Shown piece by piece: positions 12,450 through 18,913 of a stretch of DNA of 20,958 bases. Position 1 is the first letter of the stretch. Each line of letters starts with the position of its first letter. A program made the position numbers and the translations under genes. Source of the stretch: a virus; the IMG/VR virus record IMGVR_UViG_3300048999_000093, positions 1-20,958 of that record; one strand, given 5' to 3'. The notes under the pieces are model-generated. The model saw only the letters and a program-made list of their open reading frames with translations, was not told the origin of the DNA and made no database searches.

Positions 12450-12811
12450 GCCAGCCGGCCCTGTTCCCCGACCTGCCAGACCCGCCGGCACCTGAGCCGG
12501 GCCTGTCGGCGGGGCAGCGCCTCACCCTGCGCCAGCGCGCTGACGTCGCCGTCGGACGCCACCCCCTGACCCACGGCCGGCTGAGCGCCGACTCGGCCGC
12601 CCGGTGCGGCAACTGCCGGTTCCGGGTGTTGGAGCGCTGGCACGACCGCACCTACCCGAAGTGCGCCGCCCGCGACGGCGCCCGGATCGCCCACTCGGCG
12701 CAGTCGGATGTCCGGGCCTGGTGGCCCGGCTGCACCGACCACGAGTACGGCGACCCGAAGCTCTCGCCCGACGCTGCCCGCTCCGGCCCCGCCCGAGGAG
12801 ACAGCCCGTGA
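12446..12811 (+). CDS. Phage zinc-finger-like protein (CGNC...KC...C)
   Basis: A 121-residue protein starting at ATG 12446. Residues about 50-100 carry CGNCRFR, YPKCAARDG, then SAQSDVRAWWPGCTDHEYGD and a DPKLSPDAAR end. This order (CxxC, KC, then DVRAWWPxCxxHE) recurs in many actinophage proteins and should bind one zinc through four Cys. The N-terminus is Pro-rich and disordered. Function in those phages is unknown; a small DNA- or RNA-binding role is likely from the fold. Confidence 0.7.
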   Translation: MSQPALFPDLPDPPAPEPGLSAGQRLTLRQRADVAVGRHPLTHGRLSADSAARCGNCRFRVLERWHDRTYPKCAARDGARIAHSAQSDVRAWWPGCTDHEYGDPKLSPDAARSGPARGDSP

Positions 12812-13116
12812 CCCGCACCCTGCGCTGGACGGAGGGCTCACTGATCCGCACCCCTGACCACGGCGTCTACGCGCTGATCAGAGAATCGGTCCGCCACGAG
12901 CGCCCGTACTACCAGCTCCTGTGGTACCCGACCCCGGGCGCTTTGCCGATCAACCTGGGCGACAGCCGCGAGCAGTACTCACGCGACTGGAACCGCGCCG
13001 GCACCATCAAGGAATGCCGCGCCCTCGCGCGCGAGCACTACGCCGCACAGGTCGCCACCAACACCACACCCCCCGAGGAGAACGCTCATGGTCAACCGTC
13101 CAGCTCGTCCCGCTAA
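12808..13116 (+). CDS. Hypothetical protein, unknown function
   Basis: A 102-residue protein starting at GTG 12808 behind GAGGAGA. The first 60 residues look like a small beta domain (GSLIRTPDHGVYALIRE...YYQLLWYPTPGALPINLGDS), followed by a helix ECRALAREHYAAQVA. Its last 29 bases overlap the next gene's start, a longer overlap than usual here. The Ser-rich last residues are probably read-through of the neighbour's start region rather than functional sequence. Confidence 0.65.
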   Translation: MTRTLRWTEGSLIRTPDHGVYALIRESVRHERPYYQLLWYPTPGALPINLGDSREQYSRDWNRAGTIKECRALAREHYAAQVATNTTPPEENAHGQPSSSSR

Positions 13117-13537
13117 GTCCGACCTGGTCGCCGTGGCCGAGTCCGCCCGCGTGATTGCCGAGGTCTGCCTGACCAGGCTGGTCAACGATGGCGGCCTCGT
13201 GCTGGCTGAGCTGGCCCGACTGCGCGAGTTCGAGCGCACCGCCACGCAGCTCACGCAGAGCGCAGCCGAAGATCGCGAGGCCCTGGCCCGGTGCCGCGAG
13301 CTGCTGCAAACCTGGGACGTCGCCGTGCCGAACGACAACGGCAAGAACGATGCGGTCGCCGCCGCGCGCTACACGACACGCCAGTGCGCCCAGCAGCTCG
13401 CCGAAGCCCTGGACCCGCCGTCGTGGGACACCGCCGACACCCTCAACACCGAACAGTCTGCTGCCACCGGACTCGATCCGGCCCTCACCGAGCCCGACCT
13501 GGGCATCGTCGGCGACACCGCGAGCTACCGCACATGA
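13088..13537 (+). CDS. Helical protein, unknown function
   Basis: A 149-residue protein with ATG 13088 behind a clear SD, GAGGAGAACGCTC. It is largely helical: VAVAESARVIAEVCLTRLV, LVLAELARLREFERTATQLTQSAAEDREALARCRELLQTW. That central segment could form a coiled coil. The C-terminus is acidic and Thr/Ser-rich. No motif is recognised. It directly precedes the ASCH-domain gene with a four-base overlap. Confidence 0.65.
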   Translation: MVNRPARPAKSDLVAVAESARVIAEVCLTRLVNDGGLVLAELARLREFERTATQLTQSAAEDREALARCRELLQTWDVAVPNDNGKNDAVAAARYTTRQCAQQLAEALDPPSWDTADTLNTEQSAATGLDPALTEPDLGIVGDTASYRT

Positions 13538-14004
13538 GAGCGATCACGGTCAAGCAACCCTGGGCCTGGGCCATCGCCGCCGGGCACAAGGACGTCGAGA
13601 ACCGCACCACCAACTGGTCCTACCGTGGCCCCCTCGCGATCCACGCCGGCCGCCACTGGTCACGACGCGGCGAGGGCTCCACCCTCATCCAGACCGCGTG
13701 GCGCGCCCGCATCGCCGCGTCCATCCCGGTCGCCGCCGGGCAACCCGAGTTCGTCACCGGCGCCATCATCGCCGTCGTCGACCTGGTCGACATCCACCCC
13801 GCCGCCGACTACCAATCCTCCCGAACCTGCTGCGAGCCCTGGGGCGAAGCCCGCTACCGCAGCGCCGACCACCGCGACCGCACCGACGTCGTCCACCTCG
13901 TGCTCCGCGACCCCCGCCCCGTCACCCCATCGATCGACTGCACCGGCGCACTCGGGCTGTGGACCCCACCCCCGGACATCGCAGAGCTACTGGCCGCGCC
14001 GTGA
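13534..14004 (+). CDS. ASCH-domain (PUA-like) protein
   Basis: A 156-residue protein with ATG 13534 in an ATGA overlap. The ASCH signature is plain: ITVKQPWAWAIAAGHKDVENRT (4-25), YRGPLAIHAG (30-39), a strand GAIIAVVDLVDIHP (72-85) and the C-terminal half of the barrel with HLVLRDPRPV. ASCH domains share the PUA/EVE fold. They bind RNA or modified nucleic acids, and a few members hydrolyse modified nucleosides. Next to a hypermodification phage operon and directly upstream of an HNH protein, a modified-base reader is an attractive idea, but nothing in the sequence proves it. Confidence 0.85.
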   Translation: MRAITVKQPWAWAIAAGHKDVENRTTNWSYRGPLAIHAGRHWSRRGEGSTLIQTAWRARIAASIPVAAGQPEFVTGAIIAVVDLVDIHPAADYQSSRTCCEPWGEARYRSADHRDRTDVVHLVLRDPRPVTPSIDCTGALGLWTPPPDIAELLAAP

Positions 14005-14186
14005 CCTGCTGCGCCCACCACACCCGAACCTGCGAACCACCGGCCGAGCTGTGCTGCCCACAATGCAGCGAGATCCACCACGGCATCCACGCCGACCCAC
14101 CCGACTACGACCGCACCCTGACCAGCCACCACGACGGCTCGGTCTGCGTGCTCGACAGCCCAACACTGGAGAGCGACCCAACGTGA
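14001..14186 (+). CDS. Short Cys/His-rich protein
   Basis: A 61-residue frame from GTG 14001 (GTGA overlap) to a TGA that shares its last base with the next ATG. It contains CCAHH, C, CCPQC and HHGIH, enough ligands for one or two zinc ions. The C-terminal part (DYDRTLTSHHDGSVCVLDSP) is less regular. Too short for a family call; a zinc-binding nucleic-acid or adaptor role is possible given ASCH and HNH neighbours. Confidence 0.6.
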   Translation: MTCCAHHTRTCEPPAELCCPQCSEIHHGIHADPPDYDRTLTSHHDGSVCVLDSPTLESDPT

Positions 14187-14689
14187 TGCGGCCCGTCTCG
14201 GCCAAGCGCGCCCGGACCCTGTCGCGGCGCCGCAAGAACGTCCAGGACCGTGAACACGGGCGCCCACCGTGCGCGAGGCAGGCGATCTGCGGGAACGCGG
14301 CCGATGACCTGCACGAGATCGTGCGGCGCTCTCAGGCCGACTCGGCGGCCCGCGTGGACCTCCAGGTCTGGCTCTGCCGGCCGTGCCATGACTGGGTGGG
14401 TGAGCATCCGGCCGAGGCCGCCGCTGAGGGCCTGCACATGACCGGCGCGACCTACCGCCGGTTGATAGCTGATAGCACCGGCGCTATCGTCCGCGATATG
14501 CCTGACACCCCGCCCGATGAGGCCAGCAAGCAGATCCAGGTCCGGCTCCCCGAGGCGCGGCTGGCCGCTGTCGACGAGCGCGCCGGCCATGTGAAGCTGT
14601 CCCGCAATGAGTGGATCAACCGGGCGCTCGCGTGGGCGCTGGAGCAGCCTGTCCGCCGCCAGCGCGTGACCACGATCGAGGAGACCTGA
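14186..14689 (+). CDS. HNH endonuclease-like domain fused in frame to a ribbon-helix-helix domain
   Basis: A 167-residue frame with ATG 14186 (GTG 14183 is possible). Residues 25-80 form an HNH module: C29, C35, DLHEIVRR (41-48, with the catalytic-type H43-E44), and LCRPCHDW (63-70) with C64 and C67. Residues 116-155 are a ribbon-helix-helix: KQIQVRLPEARLAAVDERAGHVKLSRNEWINRALAWAL. Between them lies a promoter-like, AT-richer stretch (14462-14498) with codons rare in this DNA (ATA, TTG, GCT, GAT), ending at M105. So this may be a true HNH-RHH fusion, or an HNH gene with an internally started RHH gene. HNH proteins in phages act as nicking enzymes or homing endonucleases. Confidence 0.75.
   Translation: MRPVSAKRARTLSRRRKNVQDREHGRPPCARQAICGNAADDLHEIVRRSQADSAARVDLQVWLCRPCHDWVGEHPAEAAAEGLHMTGATYRRLIADSTGAIVRDMPDTPPDEASKQIQVRLPEARLAAVDERAGHVKLSRNEWINRALAWALEQPVRRQRVTTIEET
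14462..14498 (+). promoter_or_regulatory. Internal promoter with 18-base palindrome, possibly leaderless
   Basis: TTGATA (14462-14467) and TATCGT (14485-14490) are separated by 17 bases, the best -35/-10 pair in the window. GATAGCACC-GGCGCTATC (14471-14488) is an 18-base palindrome with one mismatched pair, lying between the two boxes. GATAGC is also repeated at 14464. Transcription would start near ATG 14498, which has no SD, so a leaderless message for the 63-residue RHH part is predicted. Confidence 0.55.
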
Positions 14690-14868
14690 TGGCCCGGTGG
14701 CCGGCCCGATTGCAGTTCCGCGCCCGGGTGGCTCAGCACGCGATCGTCACGGGCATCTGCGCCAAGACCGGCGCCGAGCGGTCCACGGTGCTGCGCGCCA
14801 TGCTCGACGTCGCCCGCCGTCATCCTGCCGAGCTGGCCCGTGCGATCGACGCCGAGCGTGCACGATGA
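14689..14868 (+). CDS. Small basic helical protein, unknown function
   Basis: A 59-residue protein starting at ATG 14689 (TGATG junction) behind GAGGAGA. It is Arg-rich and helical (LQFRARVAQHAIVTGICAKTGAERSTVLRAMLDVARRHPAELARAI). The strand-helix-helix order could be a degenerate ribbon-helix-helix like the end of the preceding gene, but I would not insist. It is probably co-transcribed with it. Confidence 0.65.
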   Translation: MARWPARLQFRARVAQHAIVTGICAKTGAERSTVLRAMLDVARRHPAELARAIDAERAR

Positions 14869-15293
14869 TGCGACCGATCCCCGAGGTGATGAGCCCCGCC
14901 GCCGCCGTCGAGGTGATCAACAGCCTGGACTGGCCGGAGGAGTTCGCGGCGATCACCGCCGAGCTGGTGCCGGCGCACACAGAGTGGGGTGAGGACGGCG
15001 AGTACGTCGAGCCCGCCCGGATCCTGGTGCGGGCCGAGGTGCAGTGCGCCTGGATGATCCACCCGAAGCCCTACGTCACGCACACCGTGACGCTGGCCAC
15101 CGACGGCGAGCGCGACCTGCACGTGGATACGGTCCACTCGCTGACCCGCAACGCCTGGATGGCGCTGGCCGATCACCTGGTGCGCACCCACGCCGAGCCG
15201 CGCCTGCTCACCGAGATCCGCGAGCAGCAGGCCGACGCGCAGGCTCAGCTCGACCGGTTCCACGCGGCGTCCTATGAGGGCGGCCCGAGCTGA
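14865..15293 (+). CDS. Hypothetical protein, unknown function
   Basis: A 142-residue protein with ATG 14865 (a second ATG follows directly). After a helix (SPAAAVEVINSLDWPEEFAAITAELV) comes a strand-rich middle (ARILVRAEVQCAWMIHPKPYVTHTVTLATDGERDLHVDTVHSL) and a C-terminal helix (LLTEIREQQADAQAQLDRF). This order suggests a globular alpha/beta domain. I do not recognise it. Confidence 0.7.
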   Translation: MMRPIPEVMSPAAAVEVINSLDWPEEFAAITAELVPAHTEWGEDGEYVEPARILVRAEVQCAWMIHPKPYVTHTVTLATDGERDLHVDTVHSLTRNAWMALADHLVRTHAEPRLLTEIREQQADAQAQLDRFHAASYEGGPS

Positions 15294-15637
15294 TGTCGGA
15301 GTTCCTGGACCACGTCAACCCGAACGAGCTGACACCCGGCGAGCGCGCCACGATGGACCAGCGTTGGGCACGCGCTAACGAGGGCCTGGACATGCTCGTG
15401 ATGCAGCTCCGGGACCACTACGTGACGTGCCAGTCGGGGCCGCCGTGCGTGTCCACGGAGGTCGCTCACTCGTTCGGGCTGCTGCTGAACGCCGGCCCGG
15501 CCGAGACGATGAGCGTGCTCCACGCCGCGCTGCACCGCCTGGCCAACCAGACCGCGACCGCCTCACCGGAGGCGGCGAAACAGGAAGCGAGCGACCGCCC
15601 GTGTCCCAGCCAGCCCGAGCCCAAGGAGCCCGAGTGA
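15293..15637 (+). CDS. Hypothetical protein, unknown function
   Basis: The 114-residue protein starts at ATG 15293 (TGATG junction). It is mainly helical, with two Cys in a CQSGPPC loop and a Pro/Glu-rich disordered end (PCPSQPEPKEPE). The SD CCCAAGGAG of the following gene lies inside that end. No family is recognised. Confidence 0.65.
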   Translation: MSEFLDHVNPNELTPGERATMDQRWARANEGLDMLVMQLRDHYVTCQSGPPCVSTEVAHSFGLLLNAGPAETMSVLHAALHRLANQTATASPEAAKQEASDRPCPSQPEPKEPE

Positions 15638-16080
15638 AGAACGCCAACCAACTGCCGTTGTTCGAGGAGAACGCGGTAGCGAACAGCACCGTGAAGATCA
15701 CCAAGGCCGGGGACGGCCTGTCGGCCGCGCTCAAGGTCGCCCCGGAGGCCCTGTTCCTCGGGTCGGACCAGTACTTCGTCCTGCACGGCCGGGTGACACA
15801 GGTCGCGCACAAGGACGTCGACGGGGTGGTGACCCGCATCCACGTGATCGAGACGCAGGGCATCACCTCGATCGACCCGGAGCTGGCCCGCAAGTCGATC
15901 GACGCTGCCGCGCAGGAGACCGAGCGGCTACGCGCCGAGCAGACCGGGCAGTCCTCGATCGATGAGGTCGTCGACGCTGACATCGTGGACGAGGGCGACC
16001 CGGTGCAGTCGACGGTGGCCGCGTCCGAGCCGGACAACACGGTGCCGTTCAAGCGGGCCTCCGGCAAGGGCAAGAGCTAG
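15634..16080 (+). CDS. Conserved-looking phage protein, unknown function
   Basis: A 148-residue protein starting at GTG 15634 behind CCCAAGGAG. Residues about 1-75 are strand-rich (STVKITKAGDGLSAALKVAPEALFLGSDQYFVLHGRVTQVAHK) and look like a small beta-barrel. A helix DPELARKSIDAAAQETERLRAEQTG and an acidic tail with basic end (RASGKGKS) follow. The acidic tail behind a barrel recalls single-strand-binding-type proteins, but sequence motifs of SSB are not evident. Function unassigned. Confidence 0.65.
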   Translation: MKNANQLPLFEENAVANSTVKITKAGDGLSAALKVAPEALFLGSDQYFVLHGRVTQVAHKDVDGVVTRIHVIETQGITSIDPELARKSIDAAAQETERLRAEQTGQSSIDEVVDADIVDEGDPVQSTVAASEPDNTVPFKRASGKGKS

Positions 16081-16087
16081 CCGCGCC

Positions 16088-16207
16088 GTGCCCAAGCAGC
16101 CGGCACCGAAGCCCAAGCCCAAGCCGGCACCGAAGCCGACGAACAAGCCGCAGACGAAGGTCGCCCCGACGACCTCGTCGCCGCCGCGTAAGACGCCGGG
16201 CACGTAG
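16088..16207 (+). CDS. Very short Lys/Pro-rich peptide
   Basis: A 39-codon frame from GTG 16088 to TAG 16207, beginning seven bases after the previous stop; the next gene's GTG shares its last base. It is almost entirely repeated Lys-Pro units (KPKPKPAPKP) and then a Thr/Ser/Pro tail. No SD is clear. Codons end in G or C as in neighbours. It may be a disordered DNA-binding peptide, or a C-terminal extension of the preceding gene separated by the stop at 16080. Confidence 0.45.
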   Translation: MPKQPAPKPKPKPAPKPTNKPQTKVAPTTSSPPRKTPGT

Positions 16208-16443
16208 TGCTCGACACGATGGACGCCGCGCCCGGGCAGACCTGCGAGAGCTGTCACCGCGAGGTCGACCCGGGCGAGGTGCTGTACGGCCACGTCGATG
16301 AGGACCGCTGCTGGGGTGCCGACCCGTTCGGGCTGCACGATCTGCACAACGGCGGCCCGAACAGCGACTTCGATCTCTCGTCGGGCCGGCAGTCCTCGGG
16401 CTGGATCTGCCAGGGCTGCTACCTGCTGACCGAGCCGCGCTGA
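16207..16443 (+). CDS. Zinc-binding protein (two CxxC), unknown function
   Basis: A 78-residue protein with GTG 16207; ATG 16219 is an alternative and neither has a good SD. CESCH near residue 13 and CQGC near residue 69 form one zinc site with a loop that contains a further Cys and many acidic residues (GHVDEDRCWGADPFGLHDLHNGG). This resembles a small zinc ribbon. Family not recognised. It ends the group before the promoter at 16463. Confidence 0.65.
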   Translation: MLDTMDAAPGQTCESCHREVDPGEVLYGHVDEDRCWGADPFGLHDLHNGGPNSDFDLSSGRQSSGWICQGCYLLTEPR

Positions 16444-16462
16444 CCTCGCCGCCGCCCTGCGC

Positions 16463-16508
16463 TATCGTCTGGGCTGACCAGACAACAAACCCCAAGGAGA
16501 CCCCACCC
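16463..16508 (+). promoter_or_regulatory. Promoter with palindromic operator upstream of the gene at 16509
   Basis: TATCGT (16463-16468) overlaps GTCTGGGCTGACCAGAC (16467-16483), the most symmetric copy beside that at 19205 (arms GTCTGG and CCAGAC, five-base spacer). cTGACCt at 16440-16446 is a weak -35 candidate. The SD CCCCAAGGAGACC (16490-16502) precedes ATG 16509. Confidence 0.65.
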
Positions 16509-16814
16509 ATGAACCGCCGTGAATGGCTCACCTATCTGGCCAAGCTGGCCGGCAAGCTCTGGGCCGAGACCCGTGGCGTACGCCGCCCGAAGGCCCGCGC
16601 GCTCGCCCTGATCGACGCGTACAAGGCGGCCCGCGCCGCCGCCGGCTGCCGGCTGTGCCAGGCCGGCTCGCACGACTCGTACAGCGCCGGCATCGCCCGC
16701 ACCGTCCAGGGCCGCTTCGGTCTCGTGCGCGGCGTGGCCGCGCTGATCTGGAGCTGCCTGATCATGTCCGCTGGTCCGCGCGACCAGTACGGCTGGCGTC
16801 GAGGAGGCGTCTGA
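16509..16814 (+). CDS. Small basic protein with Cys pair, unknown function
   Basis: A 101-residue protein. The N-terminal half is Arg/Lys-rich and helical (REWLTYLAKLAGKLWAETRGVRRPKARALALIDAYKAARAAAG), followed by CRLCQAGSH, and a hydrophobic stretch at about 74-86 (LVRGVAALIWSCLIM). It could be membrane-attached or pack as a small helical bundle. It is first behind an operator-controlled promoter. No family is recognised. Confidence 0.65.
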   Translation: MNRREWLTYLAKLAGKLWAETRGVRRPKARALALIDAYKAARAAAGCRLCQAGSHDSYSAGIARTVQGRFGLVRGVAALIWSCLIMSAGPRDQYGWRRGGV

Positions 16815-17617
16815 TGTCGATCACTGTGCCCGTGTTCGGCGCGACCGAGGAACGCAACGTCGAGCCGGCTGTGCCGGGTATGCGCGTCATCCTCGCCGTG
16901 GATGCCGAGCGCTACGACCACAACCCGGCCGCGATGGAGGACGCCGGGGACGGCCCGGGCACTGTGATCGCGGTGCTGGCCGACCGGGCTGAGAGCCCGC
17001 TGCTGATCGAGTGGCCCTCGGGCGCCCGGTCGTTCCATCGGGCCGCCGCGCTGGTCGCGTTGGGCTGGCCCGTGGACGCAGCGCCGACGCCGGATCGGCA
17101 TAGCCCGGCCAAGACGGACGCGATGGTCGACGCCGACTGGGACGCCGACGGCGGCATCAGCATCGGCCGCACCATCGGCACTGGGTTCTCGTCGCTCGGG
17201 TTCACCGTCGAGCAGGCCAGCCGCATCCACAGCCAGCTCACCGAGCTGCTGGGCCTGTCCAAGCCGGAGCTGCTGCCGATGCCCGAGGTGACCGAGGAGG
17301 ACGACTACTTCACGCTCGGGCAGGAGCTGGCCTCCATCGCCGACCGGGAGCTGCGCGTGGCTGTGGCGTTCCTGCGGGGGCTGAACACGATGCAGCTCGA
17401 CGCGCTCCAGACCACGACGGCGGCCGAGCCGGACGTCCGCGACGCACGGGGCAACCAGCTCTACCCCGGCCGGCGCGTGCATCGGCTGTCCGACATGGGT
17501 GTTGAGGGCTCGCTGCCCGGTACCGTCGTGGCGCTGCTGCCCGATGGCGTGTCGGTGCGCTGGGGCCAGAGCGTCGGCGTGGTCGTGACCGCGCCGCGCA
17601 AGCTCGTCGTCATCTGA
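16814..17617 (+). CDS. Protein with two SH3-like beta-barrel segments, unknown function
   Basis: A 267-residue protein with ATG 16814 (TGATG junction) behind GAGGAGG. The N-terminal segment (PGMRVILAV...GPGTVIAVLADRAESPLLIEWPSGARSFH) and the C-terminal segment (YPGRRVHRL...LPGTVVALLPDGVSVRWGQSVGVVV) share the pattern GTVIAVL/GTVVALL followed by hydrophobic strand and W. Both fit SH3/KOW-like barrels. The central part is acidic and helical (TVEQASRIHSQLTELLGL; LGQELASIADRELRVAVAFLRGL). Paired barrels often bind nucleic acid or peptides. I know no assigned function for this architecture. Confidence 0.65.
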   Translation: MSITVPVFGATEERNVEPAVPGMRVILAVDAERYDHNPAAMEDAGDGPGTVIAVLADRAESPLLIEWPSGARSFHRAAALVALGWPVDAAPTPDRHSPAKTDAMVDADWDADGGISIGRTIGTGFSSLGFTVEQASRIHSQLTELLGLSKPELLPMPEVTEEDDYFTLGQELASIADRELRVAVAFLRGLNTMQLDALQTTTAAEPDVRDARGNQLYPGRRVHRLSDMGVEGSLPGTVVALLPDGVSVRWGQSVGVVVTAPRKLVVI

Positions 17618-17868
17618 TGCCCGGCGAGCTGGCGGCCCGAGCGGACGCCCAGCACGCCGGCTACCCGCACATGCAGGGCCGGTGGGCCGATTGGCTCACC
17701 GGCCGCGTCACGCGCCGGGTGTGGCGCTTCGGCGTCCTGTACTTCGACGCCGGGGAAGCCACCCTGGTCGACCCGGACGGGCTCGACGGCAACCCCGAGC
17801 GGGTGTGCTACAGCTTCCGCGTGATGGTCGAGGTCACGCTGCCCGCCGACCGAGTGGAGATCACATGA
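17617..17868 (+). CDS. Hypothetical protein, unknown function
   Basis: An 83-residue protein with ATG 17617 (TGATG junction). The sequence HAGYPHMQGRWADWLTGRVTRRVWRFGVLYFDAGEATLVDPDG is followed by YSFRVMVEVTLPADRVEI. The Trp/Tyr content and alternating strands suggest a compact beta domain. No motif is recognised. Confidence 0.65.
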   Translation: MPGELAARADAQHAGYPHMQGRWADWLTGRVTRRVWRFGVLYFDAGEATLVDPDGLDGNPERVCYSFRVMVEVTLPADRVEIT

Positions 17869-18173
17869 GCCCGACAGCACCGACCGCCGCGAACGGCAAC
17901 GACAACGCCCTGGCGAAGGTGGGCCTGAACTGGCGCCACCGCGCCAGCCGGCGCCTCACGCGGCGCACCCGACAACTGCACCTGCGGTTGGCGTCTGCGA
18001 CCGTCGAGGGTGTCGAGCAGGCCGCCGCGACCGACGGGTTGACCGTGAACGGCTGGGTGGAGCAGACGCTGCTCGCCGAGCTGCTGGCCCGCGCGAACCG
18101 CCGCATCCAGTACGGCAACATCCAAGCCGACCTTGCGAGCGCCGAGCAGCCCCGAGACGGCACCCCGCCGTGA
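17865..18173 (+). CDS. Ribbon-helix-helix-like DNA-binding protein
   Basis: A 102-residue protein with ATG 17865 (ATGA overlap). After a basic N-terminus (RHRASRRLTRRTR) comes a ribbon-helix-helix pattern at about 36-75: RQLHLRLASATVEGVEQAAATDGLTVNGWVEQTLLAELLARA. LHLRL is the strand, TVNGWVEQTLLAEL the second helix. Similar domains in phages and toxin-antitoxin systems repress their own operons. No toxin partner lies beside it. It is distinct from the RHH at 14498-14689. Regulation of a nearby promoter is likely, but the target is unknown. Confidence 0.65.
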   Translation: MSPTAPTAANGNDNALAKVGLNWRHRASRRLTRRTRQLHLRLASATVEGVEQAAATDGLTVNGWVEQTLLAELLARANRRIQYGNIQADLASAEQPRDGTPP

Positions 18174-18263
18174 TGTGGGCGCTGATGTGGGCCGGCGCCG
18201 GTAGCGCTGCCCTCGGGCTGCTCGTGGCCGCCGTCACCCTTCCTCGGAAAGGCCCCACCCACC
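18173..18263 (+). other. Possible short membrane-segment coding stretch, reading frame unclear
   Basis: From ATG 18173 the frame encodes MWALMWAGAGSAALGLLVAA followed by VTLPRKG, a convincing hydrophobic helix with a basic end. The frame then stays open to 18577 but becomes Arg/His-rich and runs across two better genes in other frames. Either a short gene overlaps its neighbours, or a frameshift joins this helix to the gene at 18264 to make a two-helix membrane protein. Confidence 0.4.
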
Positions 18264-18398
18264 GTGTTCGGCGTCATCATCGAAGCGCTCGGCATCGCCT
18301 TGGCCGCACCCGGCGTGCTGTGGCGGCTCATGTTCGGACCCAAGAAGCCCCCGCCTGGCAAGAAGCCGCCCAAGACGAAGCCCAAGAAGAGGAGATGA
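18264..18398 (+). CDS. Short membrane protein with Lys/Pro-rich tail
   Basis: A 44-residue frame from GTG 18264 to the TGA at 18396. One hydrophobic helix (VIIEALGIALAAPGVLWRLMFG) is followed by a strongly basic tail (KKPPPGKKPPKTKPKKRR). The TGA lies just upstream of ATG 18402, and the SD of that next gene sits inside the basic tail. Together with the stretch at 18173 it may form one two-helix unit. Topology alone would fit a small holin or a membrane anchor, but no lysis genes are near. Confidence 0.55.
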   Translation: MFGVIIEALGIALAAPGVLWRLMFGPKKPPPGKKPPKTKPKKRR

Positions 18399-18401
18399 CC
18401 G

Positions 18402-18584
18402 ATGGCCCGCCCGCCGCTGCCCCCGGGCATGTTGGAGGTGTACCGCGAGGTTACGTGGATCAGCCCGCTCGGCCCGGTGCCGGCGCTGGACGCGATCCTG
18501 GACTGGCTCGACCACAACCCGGCCGAGGCCGCCTCGCTGCTGCCGGGGCTAGCCGCGTTCCTCAAGGCGAGGCGTGACCTGTGA
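18402..18584 (+). CDS. Small protein, unknown function
   Basis: A 60-residue protein with ATG 18402 behind AGAGGAG. Sequence features are a Pro-rich start, then MLEVYREVTWISPLGPVPALDAILDWLDHNP and a Leu/Ala helix ending in KARRDL. The last four bases overlap the next GTG. No motif is recognised. Confidence 0.6.
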   Translation: MARPPLPPGMLEVYREVTWISPLGPVPALDAILDWLDHNPAEAASLLPGLAAFLKARRDL

Positions 18585-18913
18585 GCGCCGCCGACGCCGC
18601 GCTGCTGCTGGCCGGGATCTGCGCCGGCATCCTGATCTGGGAGCTGGCCGGGTGGCTGCTGGAGCACAACCGCTGCATCGCGATCCGCGACAAGCGACCC
18701 GGCCAGGACGACTGGGGCCGCTGCGACCTGCGGCGCCGCCATGACGGGCTGCACATGCTCGAACGCGGCATGGACGCCGACGTGTACTGGTCCACTGCCG
18801 AGGTGCATCCCGAGGCGTACGAGCGGTTCTGGCGGTCCCAGGAGCAGCCACCGCGCCATGCCGCCACACTCACCGATGACCTGCTCGACCCCGACAACGA
18901 TGGAGACCGTTGA
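18581..18913 (+). CDS. Single-pass membrane protein, unknown function
   Basis: A 110-residue protein starting at GTG 18581 (GTGA overlap). Residues 5-27 are a hydrophobic helix (AALLLAGICAGILIWELAGWLL). The cytoplasmic or outer part is charged, with CIAIRDKRPGQDDWGRCDLRRRHDGLHMLERGMDADVYW. The two Cys and the WGRCDL-RRHDGLH pattern occur in small actinophage proteins of unknown function. Could anchor another phage protein at the membrane. Confidence 0.65.
   Translation: MSAADAALLLAGICAGILIWELAGWLLEHNRCIAIRDKRPGQDDWGRCDLRRRHDGLHMLERGMDADVYWSTAEVHPEAYERFWRSQEQPPRHAATLTDDLLDPDNDGDR

Noticed and set aside
12104-12841. Minus-strand open frame of 245 codons
   Set aside because: It lies antisense to three well-supported overlapping genes and its translation is Ala/Gly/Arg-rich without motifs.
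18170-18577. A 135-codon reading from 18170 as one protein
   Set aside because: After about 30 residues it becomes Arg/His then Ala/Gly/Gln-rich and overlaps two genes with better starts, SDs and codon bias; only the first helix is kept as a note.
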